Shown here: positions 53,668-64,000 of the stretch, in pieces
Position numbering within the stretch: the first letter of the stretch is position 1
Layout: every line of letters starts with the position of its first letter
Origin: Symbiodinium natans
Taxonomy: Eukaryota; Sar; Dinophyceae; Suessiales; Symbiodiniaceae
Direction: 5' to 3'
Assembly: GCA_905221605.1 (NCBI GenBank)
Contig: CAJNDS010000744.1
Span: 1 to 64,000, forward strand
Length of the DNA: 64,000 nt
Position numbers and translations under genes: made by a program
Notes under the pieces: generated by a model
What the model was told of the DNA's origin: nothing
What the model saw: the letters and a program-made list of their open reading frames with translations, nothing else
Database searches by the model: none

Positions 53668-55740
53668 CAAGAAAGATCAGGAAAGGTCAGGTCCCACCAA
53701 CCATGGCCATGGGTAGCCATGGCATAGCCATGGCCATCAGAACTGACAGCTTCATGGCAATGATCATGCCATTGGACTGACGCTACCCTCCCCCCCCCGC
53801 CCTGTCGAGTCCTGAGATGTTGGACTCCGCAGCCACGTGTCTTCGGGCTCGAGTTCTTCCTGCTGCGACCTGGCAACGTGTGATGCGTGTGATGCGCGCT
53901 GCCTTGGGCCTTACAATGCAAGGCTTCATATATCTGAGCCTTGGGCATTACTGGCCGCCCCCATTCAATCACTAAACTTGGCGCGGCTTTGGCTAGATTA
54001 GAAATCTGCAGCAAAGAGGGTGAAACCAAAAAGCAAAAGCCGACTCGCGACAGAAGCGCATTGGTTGCATCTTCTGCGCCACCAGCTGTACCCAAACATC
54101 CTTAACTGGACGGAATCGAGAGCAGCAAGACCCAAGAACGCAAACCTGAAGGTCTCGGACTCGGGTGCGGTTGGTTTCGGGGACTGCAATCGCACACTAC
54201 TTTGAACGCATCGGGCACCATGAAGACCATTTCGGGCACCCCCGGACAACGAGATCGGGCACACTCCATGCAAAACCCGAAGCACTTTACTTCCCGCACA
54301 CCACGGCAGGCCCCGAAACAACATTCTCAAGAAAGTCGCCGACACTGCTCGCCCCCTGAACTTCACTCCCCGACACGTGCTTTACCCCCAGATCGAAAGG
54401 TTGCCCCGGAAGCCCACCCATTGACACACTGCCCAGCTCCGTCACAAATTTCCGCAAGGCCACTACAGCTCAGAGGACAAAGTTCTGGGTCAGCTGGCAG
54501 TACTATCATCCAACAGCTCCCGTCTCAAACCGGACCCAAGCAACACGAGCACTGCCGCCCCTATAGAGCGCAATCTGTTTTCGCTCCGCCATGGTCGCAG
54601 CGCTAGCGCCCGGGGGCGCCGCAGCCCAGCAGGGCCATCCCGCCGACCTGACGGCCGGCTTTTTGGGGATGAGCAGTCAGGCGCAACGTGTCCTACGGGG
54701 CCATATGGCTTTGCAAGGGTCCAGGCTAGGCGAACTTGACCTTCGCAGATCTCTTAGCACAAGTACAACAATTTTCAGTTGTGGTTTACGGCTTCCAATC
54801 GTAGTCGGGCGCATGGAGGGGCCGGGGGGGGGGACCCCAGCCCAAGCTCACAGGGCCTTCTTCAGCCGCCCGAGAGCGCGCCACAGTTCAGGCGCAGCTT
54901 GCAGTGGGCAGCGGAGGAGGCAAGCCTGCACAGCCCATGCGAACCCAATGCACAGTAGCCCATGCGCAGTAGCTTATGCCCCGGCACATGCACAGCCCAC
55001 TCCGCACGCATGGAACCCAAGCCCCTACTTTTTTCTGTCGAGACTAGCGATCCCTGCACACAGAGACAGTCACATGCCGAGCTGCCTCTCCGCGAAGGTT
55101 GAAGAACCTCGGGGCGCCCAGGATCGAGGCCCGATGACGCAACGGGGGGGGGGGCGGGGGGTTGGATGGGGTGTTCCTCTGCTCTCTGGGGAAGCTTAGT
55201 CCCTTTCACTTCGGTCATTTCAGTCAATCTTTAGTCTCCACTTTAGTCTCGCTCCTCTTTTGCCCAAAGAGCGGTTGCACGACTGCGTTTTTCCCGGACA
55301 GGGCCATCCCCTCTTCGCTCGTGCGGTAAGCTTAATCTCGTTGGGCCGTTTCCTTCGGTTCTCCTTCAATGCTCGTCGCTAGGCCACCCATCCAAGGATT
55401 GGAATGATTGGATGTGATGGGCTGCTCCGTCTGAGATCCCGGCCCGATGCGGATCTTGTGAAGAAAAAGGCGGGGACAGAAGTCCTGAGCGGCCATCAGG
55501 GCTGGGGCGGTTTGGGCGGTTGGCCTGTGCGAACCCACAACCCCAAAGCCCCAGTGTGTGCATGTGTGTGCTGAACGGATAGGTCTCATGCTTACTGACT
55601 TCACCCTGACCGCCTCATGGCGCTGCTCCACCCCTTCTTTGCACACACCCAACCGTAGCGCAGACGTGCCAGGCGCGCTGCCGGCACCAACCCCGATGCA
55701 TACAAGCTGTCACCCACTAGCCTGTCAGGACGAGATCTCA
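53668..55740 (-). other. 5' flank of array copy 5
   Basis: Upstream of the copy 5 first exon and leader. It shares 53765-53940 with the flank of copy 4 (31130-31265), 54490-54665 with 17560-17735 and 55365-55455 with 18110-18200 and 31400-31510. It should hold the array promoter if there is one, but no known dinoflagellate promoter motif can be pointed to. Frames on both strands (for example plus 54591-55199) are not convincing. Confidence 0.5.
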
Positions 55741-55927
55741 CAAGGGCGCAACATGCGCAGCAACAGCAGCCATCGGAGCAGCAAGAAGAACGCTGGTGCC
55801 GGTAGTGAATGGAACTCTAGCAACACCAGCTGCTCGCAACGCTTCCGCTTCCACGATACACAAGCAATCGACCAGTACCTCAATCATTTCAAAGCACCCC
55901 CCATAGATCAAGGCAAGGCGGGCACAC

Positions 55928-58630
55928 GGGTGACCCAAGTGCTTCATGTGCGCCCTGAGCTGGTGGGTCCTGGTGCAAAGACTCCTACGCAAACATCCCT
56001 ATGAAGCCCTGAGTTCAAGACGCTGGTCCTCAGGGTGACCATGCGGCAATGCAGAAGCGAATACCTGCTGAAAATGGGGGGGCGGCAGAGCTTGGAGGAT
56101 GTAGTTTAGGCGATTGCCCTGGCTTACCTAGGTTAGTTTTGGTTTTTAAGGTGGTGCTCGCCTTCAAGAACCTTAGGCCTCAAAGCCCAAAACCACAACG
56201 CCCACAGCCCCACGGCGTCGAGGCCTCAGGCTTATCAGACTTGCTTTGAGCTGAAGCCCAGAGGAGCCCGGCTCGCCTCTCTCTCTTGTCCGGGCACTCG
56301 TACTCGGCAAGCACCTCGCCCAGATCCGGAGATCCGCAAAAGCCAGAGCCAACTTCCACAGGCCGTGCTCATAAGGGCTTTTTCAGGAGGCTTTGAAGGC
56401 TGCCGGCCCCTCTTCATTTGCCAGCTTTCGAGCCTGGGGCTTCAGGGTGCGGAGGTGCCGAGAAACCGGACACGAGCCGCGGAATGCACCCAAAAAAGGC
56501 CCTTAACAGGTCTCAAAAGGGGCCGAAGGCCTCTTGACCCCAGCTCCCCGCGCCTCCCAAACTGTGGAGGCGGCCTGGCCGCGCGCATCCACACCTTGGA
56601 GGGCGCTTTCGATGAGGGCTGTCAGGGTGTGGGGATGGAAGGGTGAAGAGTCCCCCCCCCTCCCAATGGTATCCCCATCCCATGGTGCTTAACCCTGAAC
56701 CCACCACGAACCACGAACCACAGCCTAAACCCCTAAACCCTAAAACCTAAACCACAGAGGGGAGAGGGGAAACCCAAAACCCGCTCCCTCACCCGCAACC
56801 CTGCATCATAAATCCTAAAGCCATCACGAACGATAGGGGGGAGAGGGGAAATCCTAAACCTACAACCCTCGACCCAGACTGAAAACCCTAAACCGTGCAG
56901 CCTAACCCTCAACACCCTGAACCCTGAACACACAATGAACCAGGGACCATGAACCACGTTAGGGGGGAAACCCTAGAAACCCAAACCCAAAAGCCATGAT
57001 GAACCACGGGGGGGATTGAATGCTGACGCACATAGGGGTCGTTCGGCTTTATAGGATGCTTCATGGACGCTTGGAGACGCTCCATGTGGACCTGAAGAGA
57101 ACTCATGACACCATCCCGAGACTTGCAACAACCGCAGAGCAAAGCTAAACTAAAGCTTGAGCCGGGCCTGATACCCAATGCGAGCCGATCTCTTGCCTGG
57201 GGCCTGTGCTGACTTTCCCGGTCTCGAGGTAAGTGCTCCTCAAAAGCACGGAGCTACCGGGCAATTCAGATTCCCGATTGTCGTTGAGGTTCCGAAGCCT
57301 TGTTGAGGTTCTGTTCTAAAGCCCCGAAGGGCCTCGAATCTGCAGCTGCCCTCACACGTGCTGGAATGGTCAAAACACCCACTGTGACCCTCGTCCTTGA
57401 CACTCCGAAGCTCAACATGCTAAGCCCTGAAGCCCCAAAAGCGCCATGCAAACCTCTGAAGACTCTGACAAATCCAAGAACCCAACCCCCATCTTGCACA
57501 TCGGGAGCCCCACGTGTCAATGGCCAGGTGGCACTCGCCTCTCACCCTTCCGGAGGCGGAAGGGTTTCGGGGTGGGCGAGGGGGAGGCGGTAGGGGGGAG
57601 AAAGGTGAACAGGTGAAGACCGCAGCTGCCCTGAAATTTCTTACAAACAAGAAGTTGGTGGGGTGGAGGGCTTAGGTTGTAGGGCAGTTTAGGGTTGAAG
57701 TCCCGATTTTTTGGGTGAGGATTCTCCTTCAAAGTTGCCGGGACCCAGCCTGGGCCCCACAACACCTCAGCCACAAACCCTGAAAACCCCCAGCCTTTCC
57801 GGTGCGTAGCTTCCATGCACCAAGGCCACATAGTCCTGTTGCAGAAGTGGCCAGTCCAGTGTCAGGATAGCCCTGAGCCCGCCAACTTCCTCAATTCCAG
57901 AAGGTAACTCTGCAACGGTTTCGACAGTCACCTCAAACACGACCAAACCCCAACAACGTCTGCAACAGGAGCGATGAGTTGGGCGACGAGACGAACCCCG
58001 AAGCCCTGTGCGAGTCCTTGAGCAGCCCGAGGAGGATTTGGTTCCGTGCGTGCTCGTAGCCCTGGGGGGGGTGTCCGCTTTCTTTGCTTCTCGAAGCCCT
58101 CCCGCCCTGCACATGAGACTGCCGATGATAGCGCTCAGGCGCGCTGCCCCGTCCGACAACCGAAGGCTGACTCGGCCTTGTGCGTCTTTCCGATCAGCAG
58201 CGGGCCCGACGTCTCCACCTCGATCGGGGGGGTAGGAACAAGAACACCCCCCTACTCCAAAAGCCCGCCCAGACCGATCCCCAAACCTGGCTTCCAGCTA
58301 TATGGGTTTAGGCCCAAACAAGCCCAGAATACAAAACTGGATTACTCGAAAACCCGACGCCCTTCCTAAGGGTTTCAGGGCTTAGGCAACAAGGGCCTTG
58401 GGGGGGACCCGGTACTTTTTTGCCCCTTGCCATCCCTCCAACTTCTCACCCCTCACTCATACCTCGGGCAAACACCCCCTATTTCCTGCAGATTCTCTAA
58501 GCCTAAACGATAGCGCGAGGTGCACCCCAGCCCCAGGGCCGTCAACCTCTGCAGTCTATTCCCTGAGCCACCCGGAAGCTAATGCTGCCCCGTGGCATCC
58601 AATCGGTGCGCGAGGCCCCGGTCTAAGGTC
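55928..58630 (-). CDS. RluA-family pseudouridine synthase, core exons (partial)
   Basis: Four short minus-strand exons carry the family's signature motifs in order: 58597-58630 (DRGLAHRLD, with the catalytic Asp), about 58166-58218 (VETSGPLLIGKTHKAE), 57795-57835 (DYVALVHGSYAPE) and 55928-55969 (RTHQLRAHMKHLGHP). These enzymes isomerise uridine to pseudouridine in rRNA, tRNA or mRNA. The HRLD exon is followed by a GC donor and the next exon starts after AG with G, restoring HRLD-VETSG in phase; the other acceptors are also AG before G. Exons between 57795 and 55969 and the two ends of the gene are unresolved. A stretch near 57020-57100 (HPIKPNDPYVRQHS) and a short VFHLTKP stretch near 58955-58980 are possible extra exons. 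Target RNA and location are unknown. Confidence 0.8.
56680..57010. repeat. Degenerate CCCTAAA / CCCTGAACC tract
   Basis: Irregular telomere-like units (CCCCTAAACCCTAAAACC) mixed with ACCACGAACC repeats inside the pseudouridine synthase gene. A poly-C run precedes it at 56650. Confidence 0.7.
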
Positions 58631-58639
58631 CTGAGTGTT

Positions 58640-60580
58640 CTGCAAGTGTTCTCTGAATGTTCTGTGCTCTCTGCCGGGGGGCAGTGGGGTTTGGGGCTTG
58701 GGCTTCAGGGTTGAGAGCTTCGCAGGCTTAAGGGCTTTGGCTTGAGTCCCCCATGCGGAAAGGTTTGAGAAAAGAATTGCCAAAGCTGGATGTTGGGCCA
58801 AGGATCTCAAAAACTCCTTACAGGTAAGGAGCTCGAAACTGAACCCCTCGTGCTGAGGGTTCCTACACGTCTGGCCTAAGGACACAGTAAAGCACAATGG
58901 GAAAGCTACGTTGTGGCGCACGCTTGGTGGCAGCGGTGGATATGGCATACCTGGGCTTCGTTAGGTGGAAGACCTGACTGGGATCCGCTGCTGGTCCCTG
59001 CAGGCATCGCACACGGGATCGTGCCCGAACCTGAGTTGCTGGAGGTTTCTGAGGCGCTTATGGTTTCATGGTTTTGGGCTACTCGGGTCTAGGCTAGGAC
59101 TTTTGGTCTAGGGTTCAAATTCCTTCTGGGTGTCTGCTTTGGGGCTCTTCGGCTTGCACGCCTTACAACCAAGGTGCCAGCGATTGCATGCCAAAAGAAA
59201 TTCATACCCAAACACGAAGACCGCAATTTTCGACTCTGAAGATAAGGCTTCCCCTTAAGGCGCAGGCTGCAGCAGCAGCCAGCCTTGCAATGGCGCCGCC
59301 GACTCCTTGCGACCCGGAGGAGGGAGGAGGACCCGGGGTCTGGGATTGAAGAACCTATGAAAGGCTACTGGACAACAAATCTACAGAATAGCTAAAAAAG
59401 AGGCTCCACCACCCCACCATACCCCACCCAGCCCACATGAAACGCCTGCGCAACAAGCTTCGCGACTCGTGCCCGCCGCGCTGCGGGCGCAAGCCACACC
59501 CAGGAGGGGTCCACGCCCTGGGGAAGCAAGGGCCGAGGGCTGAGGAGATTTGCAGAGGCAGTCTGGGATTGGGTCAGTATTTTCAGGGGCTTGGGATCTA
59601 AAAGTATCAACCATGACTCGGGTGAGATGGATGATGTTTGGGGCCACAGGCCTCGATGAACTCACCCCACAACCCAAGGCTCTTCTCCCTGCCGACCTCG
59701 GGCTGGGGCGTCGTGGACCATCCACAGGGCTTCAGCACCACCGCGAGGTCCTCATCCTTTGTTCACATACGACGTTACGAGCCAAGTTTAGGATTAGGGA
59801 CGAAAGCCATGGAAAGCTGGCGACAGTGTGCAGCCTGTGCGCCTACGGGCCTAGGAGTGTCTACTGACAGCACCCCCTGTTTTGTGCGACAATTGCTGCT
59901 TGCAGAACGACAAGCCAAAAGGGTAAGCACTACAGCCCGAGTCATTCACAACCCACCACCACACCCGAACCCACACAAACCCTAAAAGTATCTCAAGGAT
60001 CTCGGGATCCCAATCTCTGAGCCTTAAGCCGTTCAAGCCCCCCATGCCTCCTAAACTGCCTCTAAGCCCTGCTAACCCACATGCTACCGCTTGCCTCGTA
60101 TAGCACGCGGGGCTCCTCACGGCGGGCCGAGGCGCCACCGTTGGAGGCCTTCACTTGGTTGTGTTTGGTTTGGGAATGTTTGGGATCGTGGGATATTGAT
60201 TACGGGCTTAGGTTTGGACCTTTTGACCTTACAGCCACTGCAGGGTGTGTGCCTGGAAGTAGTATTTGCTGTGGTGGGGCGCCGCGAAGGCTGAAGAGCT
60301 TTGCGGCAAGCATCGTGCAATGCCAGTGGCATCACGCGCCACTGGTAAAGCTAGCGCCCGAGGCTCGCTGCAGTTCCAAGGATTCGAACTTCCAGCCCGA
60401 AGACCTTGAAACACCCAAACCCTCTCAAACCCCTCTCCTCCCCGACGACGCCTTCATCTCTGGCTGCCCTTGGGCGCTGAAGAAAGCTCGAGCGTGGAAG
60501 CCCTCGGCAGGGGTCAGCGCTCAATACGATTAGAGGATGCCCTCTTGCTACAAGCTGGGTCAAGTCTGGAGCAACTACTC
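58640..60580. other. Unresolved upstream region of the pseudouridine synthase gene
   Basis: Probably contains its N-terminal exons. A minus-strand stretch at 58740-58850 (CKEFLRSLAQHPALAILFSN) and one at 58990-59035 (FGHDPVCDACRDQQRI) read like protein, but no family link could be made. Elsewhere only short overlapping frames are seen. Confidence 0.3.
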
Positions 60581-60689
60581 AGCAACTACTCCATGCATCC
60601 TCAAGACTTTGCAAATTCTTGCTCTGGGTGCTGGGCAGGCGCTGGCACAGTGCCCTGGTCGTGGGCTGCGTTGAAGGGGTCAGAGTTGA

Positions 60690-61080
60690 GGCTTTAGAGG
60701 GTGCTTCAGAAGTTTTGGCTTCAAGCGTTTGCTGCATTTCGTTGAGCCAAATGGTCTGGATTCGGAAAGTTGAGGGCCGCATGGCGATTGCGAGTTGGAT
60801 GGCCCTGAATCAACAGCTTGAACTAGCTTGAACTACTTCCCCTAAGCTACGTCTGCAAAATCTGGGGCCCCCCCCCCTCCCCCACAAAAAAAAAAAACAG
60901 AGGCGATGCTTGAACCCTCTTTTGGAACATCAGTGGCACCCAGTCAGGGAAGAGAGCGAAGGCCTTCCAAGCAGTCCCGGAGAGGTGCGCCACGCAGTTG
61001 TGCTTCAGCTGGTCGGAGCAGGCGGCCTTGGCCAGTTTCGGATACGTTTGCTCCAACGTCCAAGCCCCGTGGCCCGAGAT
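60690..61080 (-). CDS. Candidate exons of an unidentified minus-strand gene
   Basis: Two stretches have protein-like composition on the minus strand: about 60910-61060 (TYPKLAKAACSDQLKHN, then LFPDWVPLMFQKRV) and about 60690-60780 (RPSTFRIQTIWLNEMQQTL). A poly-A/poly-C run lies between them. They may be early exons of the pseudouridine synthase or a separate gene. Splice sites were not resolved and no family was recognised. Confidence 0.3.
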
Positions 61081-61304
61081 TCTGGGAACTTTGGGGCTTT
61101 GTTGGTTGAGATCTCTCAAGGCACTCAGGGGGCACGGCCGGCGAAGCTGGGGCTACGGGCGTTCACACACCGCCGAGGTCCGCAGGCTTCGTCTTCCGTC
61201 CTTGCATAGGGGCGTTTTTGGGCGCGAGGCTCTGTGGTATCAGAAGCGATGGGTGTTGTCTCACGATTCGTGCTGGAGCACCTGGCTCCGTTGCCAAGCT
61301 GTAG

Positions 61305-61523
61305 ATGCTTCTTGGGCGGCTCGGCCAAAAGACTCGGAAGCTGGTGGACACTCGGAACCAAGCCCCACATGACTTTCTTAAGCGGATGCTTGCCAGGCCG
61401 CCCGCGGGCAGCCCCTGGATTTGGAACTTTCATTGCGGCTTTACTGCAAAGGTCGTCAACCTGCCCCGACAGGAGCAAAGCCTTAAGAAAACTTGGTCGG
61501 GGACCACGCAAAGGCATTCTTAA
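61305..61523 (+). CDS. Candidate plus-strand exon, unidentified
   Basis: The frame containing HDFLKRMLARPPAG and WIWNFHCGFTAKVV has a balanced amino-acid composition and C/G-biased third positions. It would be the only plus-strand coding region besides the frame at the right edge, and the 75-bp minisatellite follows at once. An overlapping minus-strand frame is also open, so strand and reality are uncertain. Confidence 0.28.
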   Translation: MLLGRLGQKTRKLVDTRNQAPHDFLKRMLARPPAGSPWIWNFHCGFTAKVVNLPRQEQSLKKTWSGTTQRHS

Positions 61524-61544
61524 GCTGGTGCGGCATCAGTGAGT

Positions 61545-63340
61545 TCTTAGAATGCCCCAAGCCCCAACGACAGCTCTTGAGCTGGTGCGGGTTGCCAGCC
61601 CGCACGCCCATCAGTGAGTTCTTAGACCGCCCCAAGCCCCAACGACAGCTCTTGAGCTGGTGCGGGTTGCCAGCCCGCACGCCCATCAGTGAGTTCTTAG
61701 ACCGCCCCAAGCCCCAACGACAGCTCTTGAGCTGGTGCGGGTTGCCAGCCCGCACGCCCATCAGTGAGTTCTTAGACCGCCCCAAGCCCCAGCGACAGCT
61801 CTTGAGCTGGTGCAGGTTGCCAACCCGCACGCCCATCAGTGAGTTCTTAGACCGCCCCAAGCCCCAACGACAGCTCTTGAGCTGGTGCGGGTTGCCAGCC
61901 CGCACGCCCATCAGCGAGTTCTTAGACCCCCCCCAAACCCCAACGACAGCTCTTGAGCTGGTGCGGGTTGCCAGCCCGCACGCCCATCAGTGAGTTCTTA
62001 GACCGCCCCAAGCCCCAACGACAGCTCTGTGCTCTTGAGCTGGTGCGGGTTGCCAGCCCGCACGCCCATCAGTGAGTTCTTGGACCGCCCCAAGCCCCAA
62101 CGACAGCTTTTGAGCTGGTGCGGTTGCCAGCCCGCACGCCCATCAGTGAGTTCTTAGACCGCCCCAAGCCCCAACGACAGCTCTTGAGCTGGTGCGGGTT
62201 GCCAGCCCGCACGCCCATCAGTGAGCTCTTAGACCGCCCCAAGCCCCAACGACAGCTCTTGAGCTGGTCCGGGTTGCAGCCCGCACGCCCATCAGTGAGT
62301 TCTTAGACCGCCCCAAGCCCCAACGACAGCTCTTGAGCTGGTGCGGGTTGCCAGCCCGCACGCCCATCAGTGAGTTCTTAGACCCCCCCAAGCCCCAACG
62401 AGCTCTTGAGCTGGTGCGGGTTGCCAGCCCGCACCCCCATCAGTGAGTTCTTAGACCGCCCCAAGCCCCAACGACAGCTCTTGAGCGTGGTGCGGGTTGC
62501 CAGCCCGCACGCCCATCAGTGAGTTCTTAGACCGCCCCAAGCCCCAACGACAGCTTTTGAGCTGGTGCGGGTTGCCAGCCCGCACGCCCATCAGCGAGTT
62601 CTTAGACCCCCCCCAAACCCCAACGACAGCTCTTGAGCTGGTGCGGGTTGCCAGCCCGCACGCCCATCTGTGAGTTCTTAGACCGCCCCAAGCCCCAGCG
62701 ACAGCTCTTGAGCTGGTGCGGGTTGCCAGCCCGCACGCCCATCAGTGAGTCCTTAGACCACCCCAAACCCCCACAACAGCTGTTGAGCTGGTGCGGGTTG
62801 CCAGCCCGCACGCCCATCAGTGAGTTCTTCGACCCCCCCAAGCGCCAACGACAGCTCTTGAGCTGGTTTGCATCTGTGAGTTCTTAGACCGCCCCAAGCC
62901 CCAACGACAGCTCTTGAGCTGGTGCGGGTTGCCAGCCCGCACGCCCATCAGTGAGTCCTTAGCCCCCAAGCCCCCAAGCCCCGACGACAGCTTTTGAGCT
63001 GGTGCGGGTTGCCAGCCCGCACGCCCATCAGTGAGTTCTTAGACCCCTCCAAGCCCCAACGACAGCTCTTGAGCTGGTGCCTGGTGCGGGTTGCCAGCCC
63101 ATCAGTGAGTTCTTAGACCCCCCCCAAGCCCCAACGACAGCTCTTCAGCTGGTGCGGGTTGCCAGCCCGCACGCCCATCAGTGAGTTCTTAGACCGCCGC
63201 AAGCCCCAACGACAGCTCTAGAGCTGGTGCGGGTTGCCAGCCCGCACGCCCATCAGTGAGTTCTTAGACCCCGCCAAGCCCCAACGACAGCTCCCCCAAC
63301 GACAGCTCTGAAGCTGGTGCGGGCTGCCAGCCCGCACGCC
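61545..63340. repeat. 75-bp hairpin minisatellite (~24 units)
   Basis: Tandem units of 75 bp. Each holds GTGCGGGTTGCCAGCCCGCAC, whose GTGCGGG and CCCGCAC arms form a 7-bp stem around TTGCCAG, followed by GCCCATCAGTGAGTTCTTAG and CCAAGCCCCAACGACAGCTC. Because 75 is a multiple of three, a 25-residue repeat is open on both strands for several units, but indels (for example near 62030, 62120, 62400 and 62870) break it. Decayed units continue to about 63660 with single inserts between them. Confidence 0.95.
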
Positions 63341-63715
63341 AGTAACCGCACGCCCATCAAGCTTCCAGTGCTTTTTGGGGGGGATCACGTCCTGCAAGCC
63401 CCAACGAAGCTCCACCCAAGCCCCAATGAAAATTCTTAAGCCGTTGCAGGTTGCCAGTCAACACACCTACTCAGACCCTAGTGAAAGCAAAAAGGGGGGG
63501 CACGGGTTGGCAACATGCTCCAAGCCCCAATGAATGCTATTGAGCTGGTGCGGATTGCCAGCCCGCACGCCCATCCCCCTGTGCAAATCGGGGTGGGTTG
63601 GCAACACGCCCTCCAAAGCCGGAATGGAAACCCTTAAGCTAGCGCGGGCTGGCAACGCTCATGCTCAAGACTTCTCTATTTCGCCTGACACTTTGAGGCT
63701 TTCCATCGCCTGTGC

Positions 63716-64000
63716 ATGATTTCCGAGGCTGAGTGGAGCAGCTTTGTAAACACAGCAAACGCTGTTGAGGGACAGCTTGACCAGCAGGAGACAGCGACCC
63801 GTCTCACAAAAACCGCAGTCCTCTCGCCGAGGCAAACGGCAAAGCACAGGCCTCGATTTGCAGAGGGAGTAGCTGGAGATGCTGCTGAAGGGTACTCTCA
63901 AGACTTCTGGCAAGATCCTAGGTGTCAGCTTCCTTTTCGAGAACTGCTTCGCTTCAAAATCTTGGCGACGTTTTTGGAGTCCCACGCGTTGCGGAAGTGT
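63716..64000 (+). CDS. Open frame running off the right edge, unidentified
   Basis: From the ATG at 63716 the frame stays open for 95 codons to the last base of the window. The residues look protein-like (SEAEWSSFVNTANAVEGQ, then FRELLRFKILATFLESH), amphipathic and without low complexity. It is on the strand opposite to the other genes. A minus-strand frame over the same bases (63665-63985) is also open and Cys/Leu-rich, but less convincing. No family was recognised; the product is incomplete. Confidence 0.4.
   Translation, partial: MISEAEWSSFVNTANAVEGQLDQQETATRLTKTAVLSPRQTAKHRPRFAEGVAGDAAEGYSQDFWQDPRCQLPFRELLRFKILATFLESHALRKC

Noticed and set aside
60735..60760. Spliced-leader-like sequence (minus strand CCATTTGGCTCAACG)
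   Set aside because: It lacks the 5' half of the dinoflagellate leader, has a missing T and an extra C, and lies inside a candidate coding stretch, so chance similarity is likelier than a leader relic.
61545..63340. CRISPR array
   Set aside because: Units are contiguous 75-bp tandem repeats without unique spacers and the genome is eukaryotic.

Overview
The window is nuclear DNA from a eukaryote, most probably a dinoflagellate (Symbiodiniaceae-like by style; the species cannot be named from sequence alone). Five things point there. Multi-exon genes can be rebuilt whose introns mostly start with GC, sometimes GT, and end in AG followed by G in the exon. Exons are very short (one is 19 nt). Every recognisable gene lies on the minus strand. 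One gene is a tandem array of nearly identical copies. TTTAGGG-type telomere-like repeats are scattered through the interior. A nuclear gene for a protein with a bipartite plastid presequence also fits. No bacterial operon, rRNA, convincing tRNA or CRISPR array was seen.

Layout. 1-10557 is a gene-free block of repeats: ~590-bp tandem units, foldback DNA, telomere-like tracts and GA-rich ~1.5-kb units. It is cut by the left edge and recurs at 39374-48900. 10665-13646 holds ten exons for the N-terminal domain of a PepN-type M1 aminopeptidase; the catalytic part is missing because the repeat block begins right after the last visible exon. 14651-16168 is an unidentified, probably plastid-targeted membrane protein. 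17560-18780 is spacer derived from the transporter array. 19270-33978 plus 53260-53601 is a five-copy array of SLC34-type Na+/phosphate cotransporters (three exons, 536 aa).

Copy 5 has its first exon 19.3 kb away from its second. That expanded intron holds a ~14.2-kb unit bounded by imperfect inverted repeats (34750-34777 and 48857-48884), which contains a 4.4-kb AATTCC foldback satellite and the second repeat block. The intron also holds a broken OTU-like reading frame and long CATATA microsatellites. 55928-58630 contains catalytic-core exons of an RluA-family pseudouridine synthase. 61545-63340 is a 75-bp hairpin minisatellite, and an open plus-strand frame runs off the right edge.

The most interesting system is the large inverted-repeat-bounded element. 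One copy sits in an SLC34 intron. The right end of a second copy abuts the aminopeptidase gene. The two shared blocks differ by a 284-bp TTAA-flanked MITE that is present in only one, giving a filled and an empty site in the same window. The annotated genes do not form a shared pathway; they are neighbouring unidirectional housekeeping or transport genes among mobile and satellite DNA.
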